DNA from: Mastigocoleus testarum BC008
GTDB lineage: Bacteria > Cyanobacteriota > Cyanobacteriia > Cyanobacteriales > Nostocaceae
Assembly: GCF_001456025.1 (NCBI RefSeq)
Contig: NZ_LMTZ01000001.1
Location: forward strand, 124,001-188,000
Direction: 5' to 3'
Length of the DNA stretch: 64,000 bases
Shown: positions 9,301 to 18,193 of the stretch, piece after piece
Layout of the letters: each line of letters opens with the position of its first letter
Numbering within the stretch: the first letter of the stretch is position 1
Made by a program: the position numbers and the translations under genes
The notes under the pieces: generated by a model
Seen by the model: only the letters and a program-made list of their open reading frames with translations
What the model was told of the DNA's origin: nothing
Database searches by the model: none

Positions 9301-12300
9301 ATGGAAGGATTTCAACTATCACCTCAACAAAAACATTTGTGGTTATTACAAAAAGAAACTCAAATTAGTTGTTCGTATCGCAGTCAGTGTGCAGTATTAA
9401 TTGAGGGACATATCAATATTGATAATTTAAGACAAGCTTTCAAAACTATTATAGAAAGACACGAAATTCTGCGCACTAACTTATTTTATTCGCCAGAAAT
9501 AATTTTTCCACTTCAAGTTATAAATAAAACATATTTACCTCCAATTTATCAACACGATCTAACTAGTTTGTCCCCAACAGAACGAGAATTAAAAATCAAA
9601 GAAATATTTTGGGAAATTAGTCACTTACCTTTTAACTTAGAACAAGATGAGAATTTGCATATAACTCTAGCAAAGACTTTACCAAAAACCTATGTTTTAA
9701 TCGTCAGTTTACCAGCATTTTGCGCAGATAGTTTCGCATTAGGGAACTTAGTAACTGAATTAATTACTTTCTATACAAACTTCATAACTGCCGAAATTGA
9801 CCAAGACCCAATGCAGTATGCAGATTTTTCCGAATGGCAAAATGATTTACTGCAGTCTGAGGAAACAACCCAGGGAAGAGAATATTGGAGTAAAACAAAT
9901 GTCTCGTCTGCTTATAATTTTAAGCTTCCCTTTGAGTTAAAAAATTCAGACAACCAAGTATTTAAGCCAAAATATATTACCAATTATCTAGAGCAAAATA
10001 TAGTCTTACAACTCAAGGAAATTGCACAAAAATATCATACATCAATATCTACACTTCTTTTAACTTGTTGGTATATTTTACTTTGGAAACTTACAGGTAA
10101 CTCAAATATTATTGTAGGTACTTTATATGACGGTCGTCCATACGAAGAACTTAAACAAGGTTTGGGATTATATGCAAAATATTTACCCAATGATTGCTAT
10201 TTAGAGGCTGAGTTAGAATTTACTGAAATATTAAAACAAATAGATTTATCTGTTGAAGCAAAATATAAACTACAAAATTATTTTAGTTGGGCAGAAGTAG
10301 AATTATCTACAGACAATAAAAAAAATATACCTTTCTGTCAATTTTGTTTTAATTTTGAACAGCAACATATTAAAAAAATTACTGAAAAATTTTCATTGTC
10401 GGTTTATAAACAAATTAGCTATATTGATAAATTCAAAGTCAAACTATCCTGTATTCAGAAAGATAATATTATTGCCCTGGAACTTCACTATGACTCAAAT
10501 ATTTATCGGGAAGAAAATATTAAATATTGGGTCAAACAGTATCAAACTTTATTGAATGGTGTGATTGAAAATATGTCAGTTTCAATTGGAGAACTGGCAA
10601 TTCTTGATACTTCTGAACAGCAACAGCTTTTATGGAAATTTAATAACGATACTGGCAATTACTTCAAAAACCAGTGCATTCATCAACTATTTGAGAAACA
10701 GGTAAAAAACCAACCAGATAACCTCGCAATTGTATTCGAAGAGCAAACATTGACCTATGCTCAATTAAACGCGAGAGCAAACCAATTAGCACGCCATTTA
10801 CAAAAACTCGGCGTTGCACCAGAAGTAATTGTTGGAATTTGCATGGAACGTTCGCTGGAAACGATCGTAGGGATATTAGCCATCCTTAAAGCCGGTGGTG
10901 CTTACGTTCCTCTCGATCCAGCCTTACCAAAATCACGTCTTGCTTGGATTTTAGAAAATACTCAACCATTAGTAATACTTACTGAGCAACAGTCTTTATT
11001 GAGTTTGCCTGAAAGTCAAGCTCGTGTGGTTGATGTCGATCAAGATTGGGATATAGTTGACAGACAAAGTGTTGATAATCTTGGTAGCGAAGTTACACCA
11101 GATAATCTAGTTTATGTTATCTATACTTCTGGCTCTACTGGTAAGCCTAAGGGAGTAGCAGTTGAACATCAGCAATTATTAAATTATGTTTATGGAATCG
11201 TCGAGCGTTTAGATATTCCCCATAATGCTAAATTTGCTTTAGTTTCTACTTTAGCTGCCGATCTTGGTAATACCGTTATATTCCCCTCATTATGTACGGG
11301 TGGGTCTCTTCATATAATTTCCCAAGAACGAGCTACAAATCCAGATGCATTCGCTGACTATTGCTACAGTCATGGTGGTATTGATTATTTGAAAATTGTC
11401 CCGACTCACCTCCGCGCTCTACTAAACTCCTGCAAATACCCAGAGCAAATTTTACCCAAAGGTAGATTGATTTTAGGGGGCGAAGTTTCTGACTGGGGAT
11501 TGATTGACCGAGTACAAACCCTTGCTCCGAATTGTATGATTGTTAATCATTATGGACCAACAGAAGCAACTGTGGGAGTACTCACATACCAGGTAGAACA
11601 AGAAAAATCTGCAGAAATTAATTCAGCTACAGTTCCCCTGGGTCATCCCCTACCAAATACCCAAGTCTTCTTACTTGATTCTAATTTACGACCCGTACCA
11701 ATCGGTGTTGCTGGTGAAATTTACATTGGCGGTGCAAATTTAACCAGAGGATATCTCAATCAACCCAAGTTAACTGCAGCAAGTTTTATTGATAATCCTT
11801 TCCACGATCTATTTCCTCATTCGAAAGCATATTTATACAAAACTGGGGATTTAGCTCGCTATTTACCGGATGGTAAAATCGAATTTCTGGGTCGTATCGA
11901 CCAACAGGTAAAAATTCGCGGTTTCCGCATAGAGTTAGGAGAAATTGAATCAGCACTGCAACAACATCCCAAAGTTGAGGAAGCTGTTGCTAAAGCTTTT
12001 GAAAAGACAACAGATGAACAACGCTTGGTAGTATATTTCGTTCCTGATCGCAAATCAACTCCGCCAAAGATTAGCGAACTGCGTAGTTTTTTACAGGAAC
12101 GACTACCCAACTATATGCTTCCTTCTACTTTTGTGATGCTAAAAGCTTTGCCAATGATGGCAAATGGGAAGCTTGATTGCCAAGCATTACCAAAACCCAA
12201 CATAACAGATTTAGAAACAGAAGAATCTTTTGTCGCCCCCAAGACTCCAGAACAAAAATTGCTAGCTGATATCTGGTGTGAAGTGCTCGGTCAGAAAAAG

Positions 12301-15288
12301 ATAGGAATACATGATAACTTCTTTGAATTAGGTGGAGATTCCATCCTGAGCATTCAAATTGTATCCAAGGCAAACCAAGCAGGACTAAGCCTCAAGCCCA
12401 TGCAACTATTTCAGTATAAAACAATTGCTGAGCTAGGAGCAGTAGCAAGCCAAACTTCCTCTGTTTGTGTAGACCAGGGATTGGTAAAAGGCGCAGTAAA
12501 TTTGACACCTATTCAACGCTGGTTTTTTGAGCAGGATTTTTCTGAGCCTCACCACTGGAATATGTCGATTATGCTGGAAATTTCACAGGTGGTTATGCCA
12601 GATTTACTCGAAAAAGCCATAAACTACTTGCTCGAACACCACGATGTCCTTCGCCTCTACTTTAAGTATCAGGAAATGGCTTGGCAGCCAATGACTGCTG
12701 GTAACAATCTACAAATTCCCATTGATCGCATCGATTTATCATCGCTTCCACAGACCGAGCAAATAAGTGCAATTGAGATAGAAGCATGGCAAATCCAGGC
12801 ATCCCTTGATTTATCAACAGCACCATTAATGAAGGTTGCACTGTTCGATCTTGGCTGCGATCAGGAAAAGCGTTTATTGATAGTAATTCATCATTTGCTC
12901 GTGGATGGAGTCTCCTGGCGCATCTTACTGGAAGACTTACAGAAAGCTTATCAACAGCTTAGTTGTGGTGAAACAATTCAACTTGCCAAGAAAACTACTT
13001 CTTTTAAGTACTGGTCAGAACAATTAAGTAGATATGCCCGATCGCAAAAATTGCAGCAAGAATTGGACTATTGGTTAAATCAAAATAAAACAGCTTTACT
13101 GCCAAAAGACTACTTCGATGGACCTAACACTGTTGACTCTGCCCGAGTAGTTTCTGTATCACTGACCGAACAAGATACCCAAACTCTTTTACAGCAAGTT
13201 CCAGCAGTTTATCACACTCAAATTAATGATTTACTGTTGACTACTTTAGTTCAAACTTTTAGACAGTGGACTGGAGAAAATACTTTATTCATTGAACTAG
13301 AAGGTCACGGAAGAGAACTGCTATTTGATGATGTAGATTTATCGCGTACCATAGGCTGGTTCACTACCCGTTTTCCAGTAGTTCTAAGTTTAAAGGGAAT
13401 TGAAGTAATTGAAGCTAGTGAAGCAACTGAATTCGCAGTGAAATCAATTAAAGAGCAACTACGCAAAATTCCCAATCGAGGTATTGGTTACGGACTATTG
13501 CGTTATATGAGCGAGGATTTAACAAGCATTGAAAAACTCACAGCTATAACTCAACCAGAGATCAGCTTTAACTATTTGGGACAATTCGATCAAGTTTTAT
13601 CAGAATCAGCAATTTTTCGTTTAGCTAAAAATTCAAACAGCACTGAACGGAGTTTAACAGGAAACAGACCTCATTTAATTGCAATTGATGGCATCGTTCT
13701 CGAAGGGAAATTACAACTACATTGGACTTACAGTGAAAATATACATCAAAAGTCTACTATTGAAAATTTAGCTCAGAATTTCATCGCAACACTGAAACAA
13801 ACAATCCACCACTGTCTCGGCACACATGGTGGTTGTGGTTATACACCCTCTGATTTTCCCTTAATTAAGTTAGAACAACAACAAATCGACCTACTGAGTA
13901 ATAAATTCAATAATATAGAGGATATCTACAGTCTTTCACCCATGCAGCAGGGTATGCTCTACCATTGTTTATATACCCCCCGTTCAGGAATATATTGCCA
14001 GCAAAAGATTTTAACCCTCAAGGGTAATTTTCATTTACCATTCCTGGAAAAAGCATGGCAACAGGTATTAAATCGACATCCCAGCTTAAGAACTATTTTC
14101 ATTTGGGAGGGATTAGATGAACCGATCCAAATAGTACTGTCCCAGGTAGAAGTAGCTTGGGAAGTAAAAGACTGGTCTGACTTATCTTCCCAAGAGCGAG
14201 AAGAAAAATTGCAAGCTTATCTGCAAACAGATTTGCAGCGTGGCTTTTCTTTGGAAAAAGCACCTTTGATGCGAGTCACACTTGTTCGCATAAACGCAGA
14301 TACTTACGAATTTATCTGGAGCCACCATCACTTGATACTAGATGGTTGGTGTAATTCAATTATTTTCAAAGAATTTCAAGATTTTTACCAAGCATTACAT
14401 GAAAATCATGATTTACACTTAGAAGATAACGTTCCTTATCGGAATTACATTGGTTGGTTACAAAAACAACACTTGTCCCAATCTGAAACCTTCTGGCGTA
14501 AATGCTTGAAGGGGATAAAAACCACAACTAAATTAGGAATAAGTGAAGCATCTCTTACCTCATTTCCAATAGAGCAAGAACACGGTCATGAAGAAATTCA
14601 ACTGTCAATGGAAACCACTTATGCTCTGCAATCCTTTGCAAAACAGCATCAAATCACTCTCAATACAATTATTCAAGGAGCATGGGCTTTACTTCTCAGT
14701 CGATATAGTGGAGAAGAAGATATTCTTTTTGGAACAATTGTTTCCGGACGTACAGCAGCAGTACCAAGGATTGAATCTATTGTTGGACTATTAATAAATA
14801 TCTTGCCAGTACGAGTACGGGTTAATCCACACATCTCACTAATTAATTGGCTGAATGATTTACAGAAACAGCAGACTGAAATGCTTCAACACGAGTACAC
14901 TCCACTAGTGATGATTCGGGAATGGAGTGAGATACCTCGCGGAACATCTTTATTTGAGAGTTTTATAACTTTTGAAAATTATCCAGTAGATAATTCTTTG
15001 TGGCAAGAAAATAGCATCTGGAAAATTATTAATGTTCGTTCTTGTTCCAGAACTAATTATCCATTAAACCTGAGAGTGGAAATGGGCTCAACATTATCGA
15101 TGCATATGACATATCATACTAATAAATTTGATGTTCCTACTATTCGCAGAATATTAAATCAACTCCAGATTGTATTGGCCAATATCCCAAAAAACCCAAC
15201 AAATTCCCTATTAAGTATTTCCTTAAATCCAGAAACGGAAAATCAACAGTTAATCAATAGTTTCAATGTCGACTTAGATATGATTTAA
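9301..15288 (+). CDS. NRPS: degenerate C-A(Asp)-PCP-E-C
   Basis: This 1995-residue NRPS loads and epimerises one amino acid. ATG 9301 is chosen because GGAGAAG lies six bases upstream; an in-frame TTG at 9259 has no RBS. Domain 1 (1-430) is C-like, but its HHxxxDG is replaced by PAFCADS at 138-144, so normal condensation activity is doubtful. The A domain (440-960) has YTSGSTGKPKG, and lining it up with GrsA gives pocket residues D-L-T-K-I-G-H-V-G plus the A10 Lys, two conservative changes from the Asp code DLTKVGHIGK. The PCP has GGDS (Ser1014), the form usual before E domains. The E domain (1045-1490) has HHLLVDG at 1197, and the final C domain (1525-1960) has HHLILDG at 1676. The last C presumably accepts the residue loaded by the separate A-PCP protein at 16286. 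The degenerate first domain next to an Asp A domain suggests an interface domain. Confidence 0.92.
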   Translation: MEGFQLSPQQKHLWLLQKETQISCSYRSQCAVLIEGHINIDNLRQAFKTIIERHEILRTNLFYSPEIIFPLQVINKTYLPPIYQHDLTSLSPTERELKIKEIFWEISHLPFNLEQDENLHITLAKTLPKTYVLIVSLPAFCADSFALGNLVTELITFYTNFITAEIDQDPMQYADFSEWQNDLLQSEETTQGREYWSKTNVSSAYNFKLPFELKNSDNQVFKPKYITNYLEQNIVLQLKEIAQKYHTSISTLLLTCWYILLWKLTGNSNIIVGTLYDGRPYEELKQGLGLYAKYLPNDCYLEAELEFTEILKQIDLSVEAKYKLQNYFSWAEVELSTDNKKNIPFCQFCFNFEQQHIKKITEKFSLSVYKQISYIDKFKVKLSCIQKDNIIALELHYDSNIYREENIKYWVKQYQTLLNGVIENMSVSIGELAILDTSEQQQLLWKFNNDTGNYFKNQCIHQLFEKQVKNQPDNLAIVFEEQTLTYAQLNARANQLARHLQKLGVAPEVIVGICMERSLETIVGILAILKAGGAYVPLDPALPKSRLAWILENTQPLVILTEQQSLLSLPESQARVVDVDQDWDIVDRQSVDNLGSEVTPDNLVYVIYTSGSTGKPKGVAVEHQQLLNYVYGIVERLDIPHNAKFALVSTLAADLGNTVIFPSLCTGGSLHIISQERATNPDAFADYCYSHGGIDYLKIVPTHLRALLNSCKYPEQILPKGRLILGGEVSDWGLIDRVQTLAPNCMIVNHYGPTEATVGVLTYQVEQEKSAEINSATVPLGHPLPNTQVFLLDSNLRPVPIGVAGEIYIGGANLTRGYLNQPKLTAASFIDNPFHDLFPHSKAYLYKTGDLARYLPDGKIEFLGRIDQQVKIRGFRIELGEIESALQQHPKVEEAVAKAFEKTTDEQRLVVYFVPDRKSTPPKISELRSFLQERLPNYMLPSTFVMLKALPMMANGKLDCQALPKPNITDLETEESFVAPKTPEQKLLADIWCEVLGQKKIGIHDNFFELGGDSILSIQIVSKANQAGLSLKPMQLFQYKTIAELGAVASQTSSVCVDQGLVKGAVNLTPIQRWFFEQDFSEPHHWNMSIMLEISQVVMPDLLEKAINYLLEHHDVLRLYFKYQEMAWQPMTAGNNLQIPIDRIDLSSLPQTEQISAIEIEAWQIQASLDLSTAPLMKVALFDLGCDQEKRLLIVIHHLLVDGVSWRILLEDLQKAYQQLSCGETIQLAKKTTSFKYWSEQLSRYARSQKLQQELDYWLNQNKTALLPKDYFDGPNTVDSARVVSVSLTEQDTQTLLQQVPAVYHTQINDLLLTTLVQTFRQWTGENTLFIELEGHGRELLFDDVDLSRTIGWFTTRFPVVLSLKGIEVIEASEATEFAVKSIKEQLRKIPNRGIGYGLLRYMSEDLTSIEKLTAITQPEISFNYLGQFDQVLSESAIFRLAKNSNSTERSLTGNRPHLIAIDGIVLEGKLQLHWTYSENIHQKSTIENLAQNFIATLKQTIHHCLGTHGGCGYTPSDFPLIKLEQQQIDLLSNKFNNIEDIYSLSPMQQGMLYHCLYTPRSGIYCQQKILTLKGNFHLPFLEKAWQQVLNRHPSLRTIFIWEGLDEPIQIVLSQVEVAWEVKDWSDLSSQEREEKLQAYLQTDLQRGFSLEKAPLMRVTLVRINADTYEFIWSHHHLILDGWCNSIIFKEFQDFYQALHENHDLHLEDNVPYRNYIGWLQKQHLSQSETFWRKCLKGIKTTTKLGISEASLTSFPIEQEHGHEEIQLSMETTYALQSFAKQHQITLNTIIQGAWALLLSRYSGEEDILFGTIVSGRTAAVPRIESIVGLLINILPVRVRVNPHISLINWLNDLQKQQTEMLQHEYTPLVMIREWSEIPRGTSLFESFITFENYPVDNSLWQENSIWKIINVRSCSRTNYPLNLRVEMGSTLSMHMTYHTNKFDVPTIRRILNQLQIVLANIPKNPTNSLLSISLNPETENQQLINSFNVDLDMI

Positions 15289-15539
15289 ATCAAGATATTT
15301 GTCAATATCCATTAAACTTACAATCAATTAATAATGCATTGAAAAAGATTCGTTCATGAATTATGGAGATTATATTAATAGTTTGATCTACCAATTAGCC
15401 GCAGAGTTAAACCTTATACATAAGAATATATTAAATACACTGAAAAAATAGATTAATTCGTATCACAAATTGTCCGTTTAGTTTAGCACAATTTATTAAG
15501 AGCATATTTGATAAACGGTAATAGATATGATGACAAAAA

Positions 15540-16280
15540 ATGACTCCTCAATATGATTACGAACCTAATATGTTAGGGATTCTAGGTGGCATGGGACCTT
15601 TAGCATCATCAGAATTTCTGAAAACAATTTATGAATATAACCTCTCTAGCAAAAAAGAACAGGATTCACCAAAAGTCATTCTTTATTCCGATCCTACATT
15701 CCCTGATCGCACAGAAGCATTACTCAAACAGGATTACCAACTGTTACTTACTAAATTAATCAAATCTCTATATTATTTATATGAATTAAAAGTTGCAAAA
15801 ATAGTAATATGCTGTATTACATCTCATTATCTATTGCCATATATCCCAGATTATTTAAGTTCTAATATTATCTCCCTAGTAGATATAATTCTCAGCAAAG
15901 TTATAGAGAAACAAAGTAAATATCTATTAATATGTACGAATGGAACCCGTCAGATGAAAATCTTTCAAAATCATCATCTATGGCCATTTGCCAAAGATTA
16001 TATTTTATTTCCCGACCTAGATGGTCAAGACATAATTCATCAAATGATATACAACATTAAAATAAAAGGTGATATTTCAAAAACAATATCTCACTTAGAA
16101 TTATTATTATATCAGTATGAAGTTAATAGTTTAATAGTTGGTTGTACGGAAATTCATCTATTGAACAAATATCTGTACTCATCACATAATAATTGTGATG
16201 ATAGCCCAATGAAAAATCTAGAAAACATTTTTCTAGATCCCTTAATGATTATTGCAAAAGATTTAGTCAAGTTTTTCTAA
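15540..16280 (+). CDS. Aspartate/glutamate racemase family protein
   Basis: This 246-residue protein belongs to the Asp/Glu racemase superfamily, cofactor-independent enzymes that use two cysteines to invert an alpha-carbon. GGMGPLAS lies near the N-terminus, the first Cys region reads CCITSHY and the second VGCTEIHLL. Both Cys positions are kept, but the usual CNTAH of the first site is CITSH here, so the Asn is replaced by Ile. Racemases occur in NRPS clusters such as microcystin, where they supply a D-acid. Here the gene sits between the NRPS carrying an Asp-E module and the A-PCP gene, five bases before the latter, so it is part of the operon. It could supply D-Asp or D-Glu, or act on another acid given the changed motif. 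An ATG a few codons downstream, before LGILGGMG, is an alternative start. Confidence 0.82.
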   Translation: MTPQYDYEPNMLGILGGMGPLASSEFLKTIYEYNLSSKKEQDSPKVILYSDPTFPDRTEALLKQDYQLLLTKLIKSLYYLYELKVAKIVICCITSHYLLPYIPDYLSSNIISLVDIILSKVIEKQSKYLLICTNGTRQMKIFQNHHLWPFAKDYILFPDLDGQDIIHQMIYNIKIKGDISKTISHLELLLYQYEVNSLIVGCTEIHLLNKYLYSSHNNCDDSPMKNLENIFLDPLMIIAKDLVKFF

Positions 16281-16285
16281 TTGCT

Positions 16286-18193
16286 ATGAGAACCTCTCCA
16301 TACATTCAAGTTTTATTCCAACAAACAGCAGAAAAGTTTAGAAGCGAAACAGCTATCATCTTTGGGAATAAACGTCTTACCTACAAAGAAGTTGAAGAAA
16401 AATCTAATCAGTTAGCAAATTTTTTACTTGCTAATGGCGCTACAAAGGGTTCGATTGTAGCTATTTTGTCTAAAAATATTCCTGAAGTTATTATTTCTAT
16501 AATTGGAATTTTAAAGGCTGGTTGTGTCTTCGTCCCACTAGATACCAACTTTCCTGAAAAACGACTAGAGCTAATTATTTCAGAAATTTCTCCCCATTGG
16601 TATATTGCAGACTCAAAATTTCTAAGGACAGTTAATAATATTGCCAAAAAAAATCACATATCTAAACCTAAATTTATTTGTTTAGATGATAATTCTGTTC
16701 TCGATGAATTTCAACATGATGTTCGCATATTAAAGCATTATGCAAAACACAGCAATTGTGAAGCACCAGATGTCAATTTTGACCCAAATGACACGTGCTA
16801 CATATTTTTTACTTCTGGCTCTACTGGTAAACCAAAGGGTATTGTAGGAAGATTAAAAGCAATTGCACATTTCATTAATTGGGAAATCAAAACACTTAAT
16901 GTCACAGAAAAAACTCGGGTTTCTCAATTTGCAACACCTGCTTTTGATGCATTTTTGAAAGATATTTTTGTTCCACTTTGCTCGGGTGGTACAGTCTGTA
17001 TCCCAGAAGATAGAACAATAATTTTTGACGCGAGAAAACTAGTTGATTGGATAGATAGGCAAAAAATAAATATTATTCACATGGTTCCATCTTTATTCCG
17101 CTCAATTCTTAATGAGGATTTGGAACCAAACATATTTGATTCATTGAAGTATGTTGTACTTGCGGGAGAACCTATATTACCCGTAGATGTGATTAAATGG
17201 ACAGACATTTATGGAGAACGGGTTAAGATAGTAAATCTTTATGGTCCATCTGAAACCACATTAACGAAATTCTTTTATTTAATAAAATCTTCAGATAGGG
17301 AGCGGCGCTCTATTCCGATTGGTAAACCGATTGAGGGTTCTGCAGCTTTAGTCTTGGATGAAAACAAGAGAGTTTGTCCTCCCGGTATGGTCGGTGAAAT
17401 TTATATTCGCACGCCATATCGGGCTCTAGAATATTATCACCAGCCCGAACTTACCGATGCAGTCTTTATCCAAAATCCTTTTAACAACAATCCTCATGAT
17501 ATTGTTTACAAAACCGGGGATCTCGGGCGCATCACAGAAGATGGGAATTTTGAATATTTTGGACGAATAGATCGACAAGTCAAGATTAGGGGGATCAGAA
17601 TTGAAGTTACGGAAATCGAAAATTACTTGAGATTCCATCAATCTGTAGGGAATGTAGCAGTTGTAGATCGAGAAGACTCAAATGGTAATAAGTACTTGTG
17701 TGCTTATGTAGTTTTAAATCAAGAAATAGAACTGGATAGCTTACGAAGCTTTTTATCACAATATCTTCCACAATCTATGATGCCTTCAATGTTTATAGCA
17801 TTGGAGAGCTTACCTCGAACGATGAGTGGTAAAGTGGATCGCAAAGCACTACCAGCACCAGAAAAAGCTAAGCAAGAATCTACTCGAAATTTTGTTGCTC
17901 CTCGAACAGAAAATGAGAAAAAGCTAGCACAAATATGGTTACAAATTCTCAAAATCGAGCAGGTAGGGGTAAATGATAATTTCTTCGATCTGGGCGGACA
18001 CTCTTTATTAGCCACGAAATTGATTTCTCGTGCCCGAAAAACTTTTGGGGTAGAATTGCCTTTCAATATTATTTTGGATTCGCCCACCTTGGAGAGTATG
18101 ACCCAAAGCATTGAGACTATTCTTTGGGCAGCAGAAACTTCATCAGGAATGCACAGTTACGCTGGAACTTCATGGGAAAGGGGAGAGTTATGA
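16286..18193 (+). CDS. NRPS A-PCP protein (stand-alone loading didomain)
   Basis: This 635-residue protein has an adenylation domain (1-515, FTSGSTGKPKG, YKTGDLGR, A10 SGKVDRKAL) and a carrier domain (LGGHSLLA, Ser573), with no condensation domain. The C domain ending the protein at 9301-15288 probably serves it in trans. Aligned with GrsA the pocket reads D-A-K-H-V-A-L-L-T plus Lys. I know no matching code. Lys at 239 and His at 278 place positive charge in the pocket, and parts of both published Glu codes (DAKDIGVVDK, DAWHFGGVDK) can be seen, so an acidic or beta-amino acid is possible but unproven. It starts five bases after the racemase gene and its TGA overlaps the next start as ATGA, so it is translationally coupled to the terminal NRPS. 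Confidence 0.9.
   Translation: MRTSPYIQVLFQQTAEKFRSETAIIFGNKRLTYKEVEEKSNQLANFLLANGATKGSIVAILSKNIPEVIISIIGILKAGCVFVPLDTNFPEKRLELIISEISPHWYIADSKFLRTVNNIAKKNHISKPKFICLDDNSVLDEFQHDVRILKHYAKHSNCEAPDVNFDPNDTCYIFFTSGSTGKPKGIVGRLKAIAHFINWEIKTLNVTEKTRVSQFATPAFDAFLKDIFVPLCSGGTVCIPEDRTIIFDARKLVDWIDRQKINIIHMVPSLFRSILNEDLEPNIFDSLKYVVLAGEPILPVDVIKWTDIYGERVKIVNLYGPSETTLTKFFYLIKSSDRERRSIPIGKPIEGSAALVLDENKRVCPPGMVGEIYIRTPYRALEYYHQPELTDAVFIQNPFNNNPHDIVYKTGDLGRITEDGNFEYFGRIDRQVKIRGIRIEVTEIENYLRFHQSVGNVAVVDREDSNGNKYLCAYVVLNQEIELDSLRSFLSQYLPQSMMPSMFIALESLPRTMSGKVDRKALPAPEKAKQESTRNFVAPRTENEKKLAQIWLQILKIEQVGVNDNFFDLGGHSLLATKLISRARKTFGVELPFNIILDSPTLESMTQSIETILWAAETSSGMHSYAGTSWERGEL

Noticed and set aside
15356..15451. 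31-codon ORF between the NRPS and racemase genes
   Set aside because: No clear RBS or homology; the sequence is as AT-rich as the gap around it.
18124..18189. Longer N-terminus for the terminal NRPS
   Set aside because: It would overlap the end of the A-PCP gene by 70 bp; ATG 18190 has the RBS, the ATGA overlap and begins a standard docking domain.
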